A DNA stretch of 5,722 nucleotides from Propionibacteriaceae bacterium (GTDB taxonomy: Bacteria > Actinomycetota > Actinomycetes > Propionibacteriales > Propionibacteriaceae): contig PMLO01000238.1 in assembly GCA_003158895.1 (NCBI GenBank), positions 5,626-11,347 of the forward strand, in the 5' to 3' direction. Made by a program: the position numbers and the translations under genes. The notes beneath the pieces are model-generated. The model did not search any database. It saw only the letters and a list, made by a program, of their open reading frames with translations, and was not told where the DNA came from. Numbering within the stretch: the stretch's first letter is position 1; the number at the start of each line of letters is the position of its first letter. Shown here in pieces: positions 1 through 5,533 of this stretch.

Positions 1-4
1 GAAA

Positions 5-47
5 CGACCCCTCGTTACCGGAGCGCGCCGGCATCAACGAGGTCCCG
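5..47 (-). repeat. Left-most inverted repeat of the 3' hairpin array
   Basis: Bases 10-16 pair perfectly with 36-42 (7 bp). Inside the loop, the self-complementary CCGG at 18-21 pairs with CCGG at 28-31. The outer flank (5-6 with 46-47) can add two pairs. Bases 1-14 are also identical to 188-201, so this may be the truncated edge of another copy of the module described at 51-109 and 143-202. It is the weakest of the three hairpins, and the window edge limits what can be said. Confidence 0.35.
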
Positions 48-50
48 ACA

Positions 51-109
51 TCGAGGGGCCACGACACGCCACGTACGCACCCGCTGCTCGACTCGTCGCG
101 ACCCCTCGA
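51..109 (-). repeat. Long hairpin, module copy 2 of the 3' array
   Basis: Bases 51-58 (TCGAGGGG) are the perfect reverse complement of 102-109. Read as minus-strand RNA, the stem continues to 66/94, giving 16 consecutive pairs of which three are G-U (59/101, 61/99, 66/94). On plus-strand RNA those positions would be C-A mismatches, so the pattern favours a structure made by transcription out of the brkB gene. The loop is about 27 nt. Bases 51-70 match 143-162 at 19 of 20 positions, and 99-111 match 192-204 exactly, so this is a tandem copy of the next hairpin at an offset of about 92-93 nt. Confidence 0.55.
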
Positions 110-142
110 CCAGTCGTGCGGCAGCCGACCTCGTCCCACCCT

Positions 143-202
143 TCGAGGAGCCACGACACGCCCGGCCAACACGGCGTGGCGCGGCACGAAACGACCCCTC
201 GA
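143..202 (-). repeat. Long hairpin, module copy 1 of the 3' array
   Basis: In minus-strand RNA, 143-162 pairs with 183-202 at 18 of 20 positions. Six of these are G-U wobbles (149/196, 151/194, 153/192, 154/191, 158/187, 159/186), and the only mismatches are at 155/190 and 156/189. The loop can fold further, for example 158-162 with 173-177 (ACGCC/GGCGT) as an alternative inner helix. It lies about 20 nt beyond the brkB stop codon in the direction of transcription. No U-rich tail follows, so a classical intrinsic terminator is not shown. A transcription-stopping or RNA-stabilising 3' structure, or a dispersed palindromic repeat, are the main readings. Confidence 0.55.
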
Positions 203-208
203 CCGCGG

Positions 209-221
209 GCGAGGGACTCGC
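209..221 (-). terminator. Short hairpin touching the brkB stop codon
   Basis: GCGAG at 209-213 and CTCGC at 217-221 form a perfect 5-bp stem with a 3-nt loop, directly next to the stop codon at 222-224. There is no T-run. It could be part of the composite 3' end formed with the longer hairpins downstream. A stem this short arises easily by chance at this GC content. Confidence 0.3.
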
Positions 222-1322
222 TCAGCGTCGGCGCCGGTGGGCCACGGCGCCTGCGAGCCGGCCGAGTACGGCTCCTAGGCCTACTCCGGCGGCTCCGCCG
301 AGCGCGTACCCGGCGGCAATGCCCGCGGTCACGCCGCGCTGGGCGACCTTCTGCGGCACGTAGACCTTGCCCTGGAGCTCTGGGTGCTCAGGGAGGGGAA
401 GCATCGGCGGCTCCGGATCCATGTCCACCACCGGGAGCGGCTCGGGCTCCACTGCGGCCGTCGCCGTCCAGGCCGCACCCAGCATCACGAGCGTCGCGAA
501 GACGTTGAGCGACAGCATCAGGACGATGACCGGCCCGAAGATCGTGGCCGCCGCGTTACGGAGGAAGATCCCGTTGAGGGCGCCCGCGAAGTACTGCAGG
601 ACAGCGAGTCCCACAGAGCCGAACAGTGCACCGCGGGCGATGTCGCGGACGGGTCCGCGCTCGTGAGGCAGGATCCAGTAGAGGTACACGAACAACCCCC
701 AACCCGCGATCAGCGAGAGCAGCAGCGCAGCGACCACGGTGAGCGCGGACGCGACCCACGAATGGTTCAGTCCCAGCCAGCCGAGTACCAACGACTGCGC
801 GGCCGTGGCGGACAAGGAGATGCCCACAGTGATCGCGCCGAGCACGATGAGGCCTAGAAGGATCAGGAGGTTCTTCCCGAGCGCGGAGAGCCACCCCACG
901 ATCCCGGGTGCGCCCATCGGCTTGATGCCCTCCGAGTGCCACATCGCGTTGATCGCCTGCCGGATGTTCCCGACCCAGCCCGTACCGGCGTAACCGGCCG
1001 ACAGCACGGCCACGAGAAGTACGCCTCGCCAGTTCTGGAGCGTCTCCACAAGCTTGAGCGCGATGTCATGGGCACTGCCGGCACTCTCGAGACGCGACTC
1101 GATCGCGATCACCAACGTCTGGGCGAGATCTGGACGCAGCACCTCGATGGTGAGGCCGAGGATGGAGAACGCGATCATGAGGACGGGGACGATTGCCAGT
1201 ACCGAGAAGTACGTGATCGCGGCCGCGAACTGGTTGCCGAGCCGCGATGTGAACCGGTCGATCGCGCGCAGCAGGTGCGCGACCCACGGCCACGCCATCA
1301 CACGCTTCACCCGATCGCCCAT
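222..1322 (-). CDS. YihY/BrkB-family integral membrane protein (UPF0761-like)
   Basis: The predicted protein is 366 residues and sits in the cytoplasmic membrane. The N-terminal region has the family signature QFAAAITYFS (31-40), which leads into the first membrane helix (about 33-58). Further hydrophobic segments lie near 100-118, 150-172, 190-218, 232-250 and 262-290, giving about six helices as expected for the family. After the last helix come a proline/acid-rich linker (about 291-316) and a Gly/Ala-rich segment (about 331-362) resembling a glycine zipper, ending in HRRRR. The ATG at 1322 is supported by GGAGGG six bases upstream. The biochemical function of this family is unsettled: it was once called ribonuclease BN in error, and BrkB was named for serum resistance in Bordetella. 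It begins 82 nt after gcvP. A hairpin lies between them, and no clear promoter of its own was found. The family call is firm; the function is unknown. Confidence 0.9.
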   Translation of the reverse strand: MGDRVKRVMAWPWVAHLLRAIDRFTSRLGNQFAAAITYFSVLAIVPVLMIAFSILGLTIEVLRPDLAQTLVIAIESRLESAGSAHDIALKLVETLQNWRGVLLVAVLSAGYAGTGWVGNIRQAINAMWHSEGIKPMGAPGIVGWLSALGKNLLILLGLIVLGAITVGISLSATAAQSLVLGWLGLNHSWVASALTVVAALLLSLIAGWGLFVYLYWILPHERGPVRDIARGALFGSVGLAVLQYFAGALNGIFLRNAAATIFGPVIVLMLSLNVFATLVMLGAAWTATAAVEPEPLPVVDMDPEPPMLPLPEHPELQGKVYVPQKVAQRGVTAGIAAGYALGGAAGVGLGAVLGRLAGAVAHRRRR

Positions 1323-1378
1323 GCTCGTCCCTCCGTGTGGCTCGCCGAGAACACGATGCCACCACGGCAGCCACGAGG

Positions 1379-1403
1379 TCCGACGACGCGGCCGATCGTC
1401 GGA
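1379..1403 (-). terminator. Hairpin directly after gcvP
   Basis: TCCGACGA (1379-1386) and TCGTCGGA (1396-1403) form a perfect 8-bp stem with a 9-nt GC-rich loop, one base past the gcvP stop codon. No T-tract follows, which is common for proposed actinobacterial terminators. It may end or attenuate the gcvP message, or define a processed 3' end, before the brkB-like gene 82 nt downstream. Termination itself is inferred. Confidence 0.5.
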
Positions 1404-1404
1404 T

Positions 1405-4257
1405 TCAGGACTCGTACGCCTCGAGAGGCGGGCACGAGCAGATGAGGTTCCGATCGCCGTGGACGCCGTCGATGCGTCCGACCGCCGGCCAGTACTTGTC
1501 CTTGACCGGTCGCGCCGCCAGCGGGCCGTGGGGCGTGCCGCCGGGGAACGCCGCGAGCTCCCGCGAGTACGGATGGTTCCACTCGTCGGACACGACCCGT
1601 ACCAGCGGGTGCGGCGCGTTGTGGAGCGGGTTGTCGTCCGGAGGCCACTCCCCCGCCAGTACGCGCTCGGCCTCGGCAGCGATCGCGATCATCGCGTCGC
1701 AGAACCTGTCGAGCTCCTCCATCGACTCCGACTCCGTCGGCTCGACCATGAGGGTCCCCGACACCGGGAAGCTCATCGTCGGCGCGTGGAAGCCGTAGTC
1801 GACGAGGCGCTTGGCCACGTCGTCGACGGTCACCCCCGTGCGCTTCGTCAGCGGGCGGAGATCGAGGATGCACTCGTGCGCGACGAGGCCGGACTCCCCC
1901 GCGTACAGGACCGGGTACGTGTCCGCGAGCCGCTTCGCGACGTAGTTCGCCGCGATCAGCGCACCCTCCGTGGCCGCACGGAGCCCGTCAGGGCCCATCA
2001 TCGCGATGTACGCGTACGTGATCGGCAGAACGCCCGCAGAGCCCTGTGGGGCCGACGCCACGGCGTGGGTGGTCCCCTCGCCGAGCGGGTCACCGGGCAG
2101 GAACGGTGCGAGGTGCTCGCGGACAGCGACGGGGCCGACGCCAGGGCCGCCACCGCCGTGCGGGATCGCGAACGTCTTGTGCAGGTTCAGGTGACTCACG
2201 TCGGCGCCGAATGCGCCCGGACGGGCGAGCCCGACGAGCGCATTGAGGTTCGCGCCGTCCACGTACACCTGTCCGCCAGCCGCATGTACGGTCTCGCAGA
2301 TCGACGTGATCGTGTCCTCGAAGACGCCGTGCGTCGACGGGTACGTGACCATGATCGCCGCGAGCCTGTCAGCGTTGGCCTCGATCTTCGCGTTCAGGTC
2401 GGCCAGGTCGACAGACCCGTCCGGCGCGGCCTTCACGACGACGACCGTGAGCCCGGCGAGCGCAGCCGAGGCCGCGTTCGTACCGTGCGCAGACGACGGG
2501 ATGAGGCAGACCGTCCGGTGGGTATCGCCGCGCGATTCGTGGTAGCGCTTGATCGCGAGCAGTCCGGCGAACTCACCTTGGCTGCCGGCGTTGGGCTGCA
2601 GCGAGATCTTGTCGTAGCCGGTGATCGCACAGAGCCACGACTCGAGCTCGGTGATCATCTCCGCGTAGCCTCGAGCATCCTCTGCCGGAGCGAACGGGTG
2701 CAGGTTGGCGAAGCCCGGGTACGAGATCGGCTCCATCGCGGCCGCAGGGTTCAGCTTCATCGTGCAGGACCCGAGCGGGATCATGCCGCGGTCGAGCGCG
2801 AAGTCGCGGTCGGCCATCGCGCGAAGGTAACGCAGCATCTCGGTCTCCGAGTGATACACGGAGAACACCGGGTGCGTGAGGTAGTCATGCGCACGGTCGT
2901 GCCCCGCGAGCGCGTCTGAGTCGGGCACCTCGGCGAGCGGTGCGCCCAGCACGGCCGCGAGCGCGTTCAGGTCCGCCGTGGTGACTCCCTCTCCGACCGA
3001 CACCGCCAGCGCGTCGTCTCCGACGGGGCGCAGCAGGATCCCCGCGTCATGGGCCGCGGCGACGAGCTCCCTAGCCCGACCAGGAGCCTCGACGACGATC
3101 GTGTCGAAGTACGTGTCGTGGCGAACCGTGAGCCCGGCCGCCACGGCGGTCTCGGCGAGCCGCTGCGCGGTGGCGTGGATGTCGGACGCGATCTCGCGCA
3201 GTCCGTCGGGTCCGTGGTACACCGCGTACAGCGCGGCGGTCACGGCGAGCAGGACCTGCGACGTACAGATGTTCGAGGTCGCCTTCTCGCGACGGATGTG
3301 CTGCTCGCGCGTCTGGAGCGCCAGCCGGTACGCGGGCACGCCGTCCGCATCGACGGAGACGCCGACGAGTCGACCCGGCAGCTGCCGCTCGAGCCCGTCC
3401 CGGACGCTGATGTACCCCGCGTGCGGGCCACCGTAGAAGAGCGGGACGCCGAACCGCTGCGTGCTCCCGACGGCGACGTCGGCACCCCAGGACGCGGGTG
3501 ACTCCAGCAGGGTGAGGGACAACAGGTCGCAAGCGCCGACCACCAACGCGCCGGCGTCGTGAGCGGCGCCCGCGATGCGCTGGAGATCCGCAGCAGTACG
3601 TACGAGCCCCTCGGCCGTCGGCTGCTGGACGACTACACAGAACACGCCGTCGAGGTCGTCGTCGAGGTCGGCCGACCCGACGACCACGTCGAGGCCCAGA
3701 GACTCCCCACGCGTCCGAAGCACCGCGAGGCTCTGCGGGTACAGACCAGGGTCGACGAGGCAGCGGGTGCCCTTCTTGGCGACGCGGTTCGCCAGGGCGA
3801 CCGCTTCCGCCACGGCCGTACCTTCGTCCAGCAGCGAGGCGCCGGATGTTGCCAGACCGGTGAGATCGCTGCACATCGTCTGGAACGTCAGCAGGGCCTC
3901 GAGACGGCCCTGACTGATCTCCGGCTGGTACGGCGTGTACGCGGTGTACCAGGCGGGGTTCTCGAGCACCGAGCGCCGGATCACGGGCGGCGTGACGGTC
4001 TGGCTGTACCCGAGTCCGTACATCGGCACGGTCACGACGTTCTGCTCCGACAAGGAGCGCAGGCGTGCCTGGACCTCCGACTCCGTACGGGCCTCGGGGA
4101 CGCCAGGCATCTCTGTCGAGCGGATCGCGGCAGGGATGGCGGACTCGACGAGCGCGGACGCGGATGCGACGCCGATCGTGGCGAGCATGCGGTTCTGGTC
4201 AGTCGATGAGGGTCCGATGTGACGCTCGGCGAAGGCCGAGCCAAAGCGATGGGTCAT
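1405..4257 (-). CDS. gcvP: Glycine dehydrogenase (decarboxylating), glycine cleavage system P-protein
   Basis: This 950-residue cytoplasmic PLP enzyme decarboxylates glycine and passes the aminomethyl group to the lipoyl arm of GcvH. It is the full single-chain form (E. coli GcvP has 957 residues), with both homologous halves present. N-terminal half: ERHIGPS (11-17), YTPYQPEISQGRLEAL (107-122), LLDEGTAVAEA (142-152), GGPHAGY (276-282) and SNICTSQ (328-334). C-terminal half: GMIPLGSCTMKLNPA (491-505), SSAHGTN (588-594), VDGANLNA (666-673), and HLNLHKTF (689-696) with the expected PLP-binding Lys694, followed by the glycine-rich loop HGGGGPGVGP (700-709). I chose the ATG at 4257 because AGGAAAGG lies six bases upstream and the protein then begins at the conserved MTHRFGSAFAERHIGP region. 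The in-frame TTG at 4302 adds 15 unconserved residues and has no such support. The gene starts 45 nt after the resR-like gene and is probably cotranscribed with it. gcvT and gcvH are not nearby. No frameshift or missing catalytic residue was noticed. Confidence 0.97.
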   Translation of the reverse strand: MTHRFGSAFAERHIGPSSTDQNRMLATIGVASASALVESAIPAAIRSTEMPGVPEARTESEVQARLRSLSEQNVVTVPMYGLGYSQTVTPPVIRRSVLENPAWYTAYTPYQPEISQGRLEALLTFQTMCSDLTGLATSGASLLDEGTAVAEAVALANRVAKKGTRCLVDPGLYPQSLAVLRTRGESLGLDVVVGSADLDDDLDGVFCVVVQQPTAEGLVRTAADLQRIAGAAHDAGALVVGACDLLSLTLLESPASWGADVAVGSTQRFGVPLFYGGPHAGYISVRDGLERQLPGRLVGVSVDADGVPAYRLALQTREQHIRREKATSNICTSQVLLAVTAALYAVYHGPDGLREIASDIHATAQRLAETAVAAGLTVRHDTYFDTIVVEAPGRARELVAAAHDAGILLRPVGDDALAVSVGEGVTTADLNALAAVLGAPLAEVPDSDALAGHDRAHDYLTHPVFSVYHSETEMLRYLRAMADRDFALDRGMIPLGSCTMKLNPAAAMEPISYPGFANLHPFAPAEDARGYAEMITELESWLCAITGYDKISLQPNAGSQGEFAGLLAIKRYHESRGDTHRTVCLIPSSAHGTNAASAALAGLTVVVVKAAPDGSVDLADLNAKIEANADRLAAIMVTYPSTHGVFEDTITSICETVHAAGGQVYVDGANLNALVGLARPGAFGADVSHLNLHKTFAIPHGGGGPGVGPVAVREHLAPFLPGDPLGEGTTHAVASAPQGSAGVLPITYAYIAMMGPDGLRAATEGALIAANYVAKRLADTYPVLYAGESGLVAHECILDLRPLTKRTGVTVDDVAKRLVDYGFHAPTMSFPVSGTLMVEPTESESMEELDRFCDAMIAIAAEAERVLAGEWPPDDNPLHNAPHPLVRVVSDEWNHPYSRELAAFPGGTPHGPLAARPVKDKYWPAVGRIDGVHGDRNLICSCPPLEAYES

Positions 4258-4259
4258 GT

Positions 4260-4283
4260 GGCGCCTTTCCTGTACCAGGCGCC
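4260..4283 (-). promoter_or_regulatory. Possible hairpin enclosing the gcvP ribosome-binding site
   Basis: Two copies of the palindrome GGCGCC (4260-4265 and 4278-4283) can pair as a 6-bp all-G/C stem around a 12-nt loop. The gcvP Shine-Dalgarno, AGGAAAGG on the minus strand (4264-4271), lies mostly in the loop and partly in the stem. The structure ends two bases before the start codon. This could couple gcvP translation to that of the upstream regulator or tune initiation. It does not resemble the known glycine riboswitch: the whole intergenic gap is only 45 nt, far too short for that aptamer. A regulatory role is inference. Confidence 0.35.
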
Positions 4284-4302
4284 AACCTAACGAACCAGGC
4301 AA

Positions 4303-4854
4303 TCAGCCCGCGAACCGGGCCGCCCGTCGGGCTGCCAGTTCGTCGATGGCGCGCGTCGTGTCGTCGGCCCGCTCGGTGGGAAGGTCGAGCAGTGTGCCCT
4401 CGATCGAACGCCACACGCCCCCGAGTGCGATGCCGAACATGCCCTGGCCACCCTTGAGGAGGTCGACGACCTCGTCGTCCGACGTGCACTCGTACACAGA
4501 CACGCCGTCGCTGAGGAGCGTGACCTCCGTGAGGTCCTCGACGCCTCGCGCCCGCAGGTGATCGACGGCGATGCGGATCTGCTGCAGCGAGATGCCGGCG
4601 TCGATGAGGCGCTTGATGACCTTCAACAGGAGCAGGTCGCGGAAGCTGTAGAGGCGCTGCGTGCCGGACCCGGTCGCATCGCGGACCTCGGGGACCACGA
4701 GACCCGTACGTGCCCAGTAGTCGAGCTGCCGGTACGTGATGCCGGCGGCGCTGCATGCCACCGGGCCACGGAATCCCTGGTCCTGCGGGAGCGGAGAGAA
4801 GTCGCCGTCGAACAGGCTGTCCTGGCTGCGACGCTGCGTGCCTTCGACGTCCAC
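4303..4854 (-). CDS. resR: MerR-type transcriptional regulator, ResR/Rv1830-like
   Basis: The 183-residue protein has a variable N-terminus with QDSLFDGD (11-18). A winged helix-turn-helix follows at about 30-100: GITYRQLDYWARTGLVVP (38-55), then the GSGTQRLYSF wing (62-71), then LLLLKVIKRLIDAGISLQQI (74-93). The C-terminal block at about 105-152 includes VYECTSDDEVVDLLKGGQGM (120-139). It has no metal-binding cysteine pair like that of MerR metal sensors, so the effector is unknown. The sequence and position match M. tuberculosis Rv1830. That protein was named ResR for its link to antibiotic resilience, and I carry the symbol over by homology and gene order only. The start is GTG at 4854, with GAGGGAG six to seven bases upstream. 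The gene is preceded by a strong candidate promoter and followed 45 nt later by gcvP, which it may help express. Confidence 0.88.
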   Translation of the reverse strand: MDVEGTQRRSQDSLFDGDFSPLPQDQGFRGPVACSAAGITYRQLDYWARTGLVVPEVRDATGSGTQRLYSFRDLLLLKVIKRLIDAGISLQQIRIAVDHLRARGVEDLTEVTLLSDGVSVYECTSDDEVVDLLKGGQGMFGIALGGVWRSIEGTLLDLPTERADDTTRAIDELAARRAARFAG

Positions 4855-4889
4855 GTTCTCTCCCTCATCAGTTGCGCGGTTGTAGTTTC

Positions 4890-4960
4890 ACCCTTGGGAT
4901 TCTCGAACGCTAGATCCGGCATCCGCAGCAGTCAACGACCCTTAGTCGACATTCAGGGTT
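4890..4960. promoter_or_regulatory. AGGGT-type repeats around the resR promoter (candidate operator)
   Basis: ACCCTT occurs at 4890-4895 and 4938-4943, and the inverted form AGGGT at 4955-4959. The last two form an inverted pair with a 11-nt gap just upstream of the -35 box; the first lies just downstream of the -10 box. The 4876-4895 stretch also contains an imperfect dyad (GGTTG...TCACCC). Such an arrangement would suit binding by a MerR-type dimer, possibly the adjacent regulator or FtsR. The binding protein is not known from the sequence, and short G/C-rich repeats can arise by chance. Confidence 0.3.
4907..4935 (-). promoter_or_regulatory. Candidate housekeeping promoter of the resR-gcvP unit
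   Basis: Reading the minus strand, a -35 element TTGACT (4930-4935) is followed, after exactly 17 nt, by TAGCGT (4907-4912). The latter fits the actinobacterial TAnnnT -10 pattern. Transcription would start near 4899-4901, giving a leader of about 45 nt before the GTG at 4854. It sits in the only long gap (166 nt) between genes on the right side of the window, which supports a real start site here. Unlike classic MerR-activated promoters, the spacer is 17 nt and not 19-20 nt. Confidence 0.6.
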
Positions 4961-5020
4961 TTGGTCCCTCGATGCGAGCCTCGGAGACCTGTCCTCACTC
5001 GAGCGTCAATTACGCGCTGA

Positions 5021-5494
5021 CTAGGACTCTTTCGGTGCGTCGAAGTCCTCCGGGCTCACGTTGTCGAGGAACTCACGGAACTTCTCGACCTCTTCCTCAC
5101 GGGGCGCGGGAATCTCAACCCCTACTTCAGCAAGCACTTCCTCCGACGCGTAGATCGGTGCGCCCACGCGAAGGGCCAAGGCCACCGCATCGGACGGACG
5201 GGCACTGACTTCCTCGCCGTCGATGTCCAGCACGGCGTAGAACGTGCCGTCCTCGACATCAGTGATCCGGACCGCTGTGAGCGAGTGCCCGAGCGCGTCG
5301 AGCACGTCCGCCATCAGGTCGTGAGTGAGTGGCCTGGGCGGAGTCGCACCCTCAAGCACGCTCGCGATCGCCGACGCCTCCGCGGCGCCGATCCAGATGG
5401 GAAGGCCCCGTGAGCCCTCTACCTCTCGTAGCAGCAGCATCGGCACCCCGGCAGGCATATCGATGCGCACGCCGTGCACGACTACTTCTCGCAT
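5021..5494 (-). CDS. DUF151 'bifunctional nuclease' domain protein, Rv1829-like
   Basis: The 157-residue protein is soluble and presumably cytoplasmic. It is a single DUF151/BFN domain (about 1-130) with the family blocks LPIWIGAAEASAIA (31-44), RPLTHDLMADVLDALGHSL (54-72), GTFYAVLDI (83-91) and ARPSDAVALALRVGAPIYA (98-116). An acidic tail follows, containing EEEVEKFREFLDNVSPEDF (133-151), which I recognise from actinobacterial members. Length is near that of M. tuberculosis Rv1829 (about 164). The name comes from plant proteins reported to have DNase and RNase activity; activity of the bacterial proteins is not established. The ATG at 5494 gives the conserved start MREVVVHGVRI, but the upstream GGGTGG is only a weak ribosome site. 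It lies 39 nt after the ftsR-like gene and is conserved between the two MerR genes in actinobacteria. Confidence 0.92.
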   Translation of the reverse strand: MREVVVHGVRIDMPAGVPMLLLREVEGSRGLPIWIGAAEASAIASVLEGATPPRPLTHDLMADVLDALGHSLTAVRITDVEDGTFYAVLDIDGEEVSARPSDAVALALRVGAPIYASEEVLAEVGVEIPAPREEEVEKFREFLDNVSPEDFDAPKES

Positions 5495-5507
5495 GCCACC
5501 CAGCCTA
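5495..5507 (-). promoter_or_regulatory. Possible -10 element for a leaderless DUF151 transcript
   Basis: TAGGCT on the minus strand (5502-5507) fits TAnnnT and ends exactly 7 nt before the ATG at 5494. A transcript from it would start at or next to the start codon. Leaderless messages are common in actinobacteria, and this would fit the weak Shine-Dalgarno. No convincing -35 element is seen, and the gene may simply be cotranscribed with ftsR. Confidence 0.25.
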
Positions 5508-5533
5508 GTCGTGAGTAGGCGACAAGGCTCCGC

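Larger units (their letters stand above)
1..221. other. Gene-free stretch downstream of the brkB-like gene, filled with hairpins
   Basis: No credible coding region is visible here. The open frame that begins on the plus strand at 116 is arginine/proline-rich, has no ribosome site, and runs antisense into the membrane protein gene. The stretch instead holds a short hairpin touching the brkB stop codon and three longer inverted repeats (about 5-47, 51-109 and 143-202), two of which are copies of one module. It lies at the 3' end of the minus-strand transcription unit and may act as a terminator or a dispersed intergenic repeat. The window edge cuts it, so the left neighbour and its orientation are unknown. 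Confidence 0.6.

Noticed and set aside
1..221. CRISPR array or attachment site
   Set aside because: There are only two to three copies of an inverted-repeat module of about 92 nt, without uniform short repeats and spacers, and no cas gene, integrase or tRNA is nearby.
116..508. Plus-strand open frame starting in the gene-free left end
   Set aside because: The product is Arg/Pro/Ala low-complexity, no ribosome site is seen, and more than half overlaps brkB in antisense.
1054..2919. Long plus-strand open frame (621 codons) opposite gcvP and the start of brkB
   Set aside because: It is extremely arginine-rich with no recognisable domain, and overlaps the clearly coding gcvP in antisense. Long shadow frames are expected opposite high-GC genes with strong third-position bias.
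3559..4209. Plus-strand open frame antisense to the 5' half of gcvP
   Set aside because: Arginine-rich shadow of gcvP with no family resemblance. The same applies to the other plus-strand frames at 4558-5208 and 3049-3501.
4258..4302. TTG start for gcvP at 4302, extending the protein by 15 residues
   Set aside because: The ATG at 4257 has AGGAAAGG at ideal spacing and gives the family's usual N-terminus. The extra residues are unconserved and come from the intergenic gap.
4258..4302. Glycine riboswitch upstream of gcvP
   Set aside because: The gap to the preceding gene is only 45 nt, too short for a glycine aptamer. Only a simple hairpin is seen.
4975..5020. Terminator after the DUF151 gene
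   Set aside because: Only weak 4-bp pairings (such as GCGT/ACGC near the stop codon) are present and no T-run, not enough to call a terminator.
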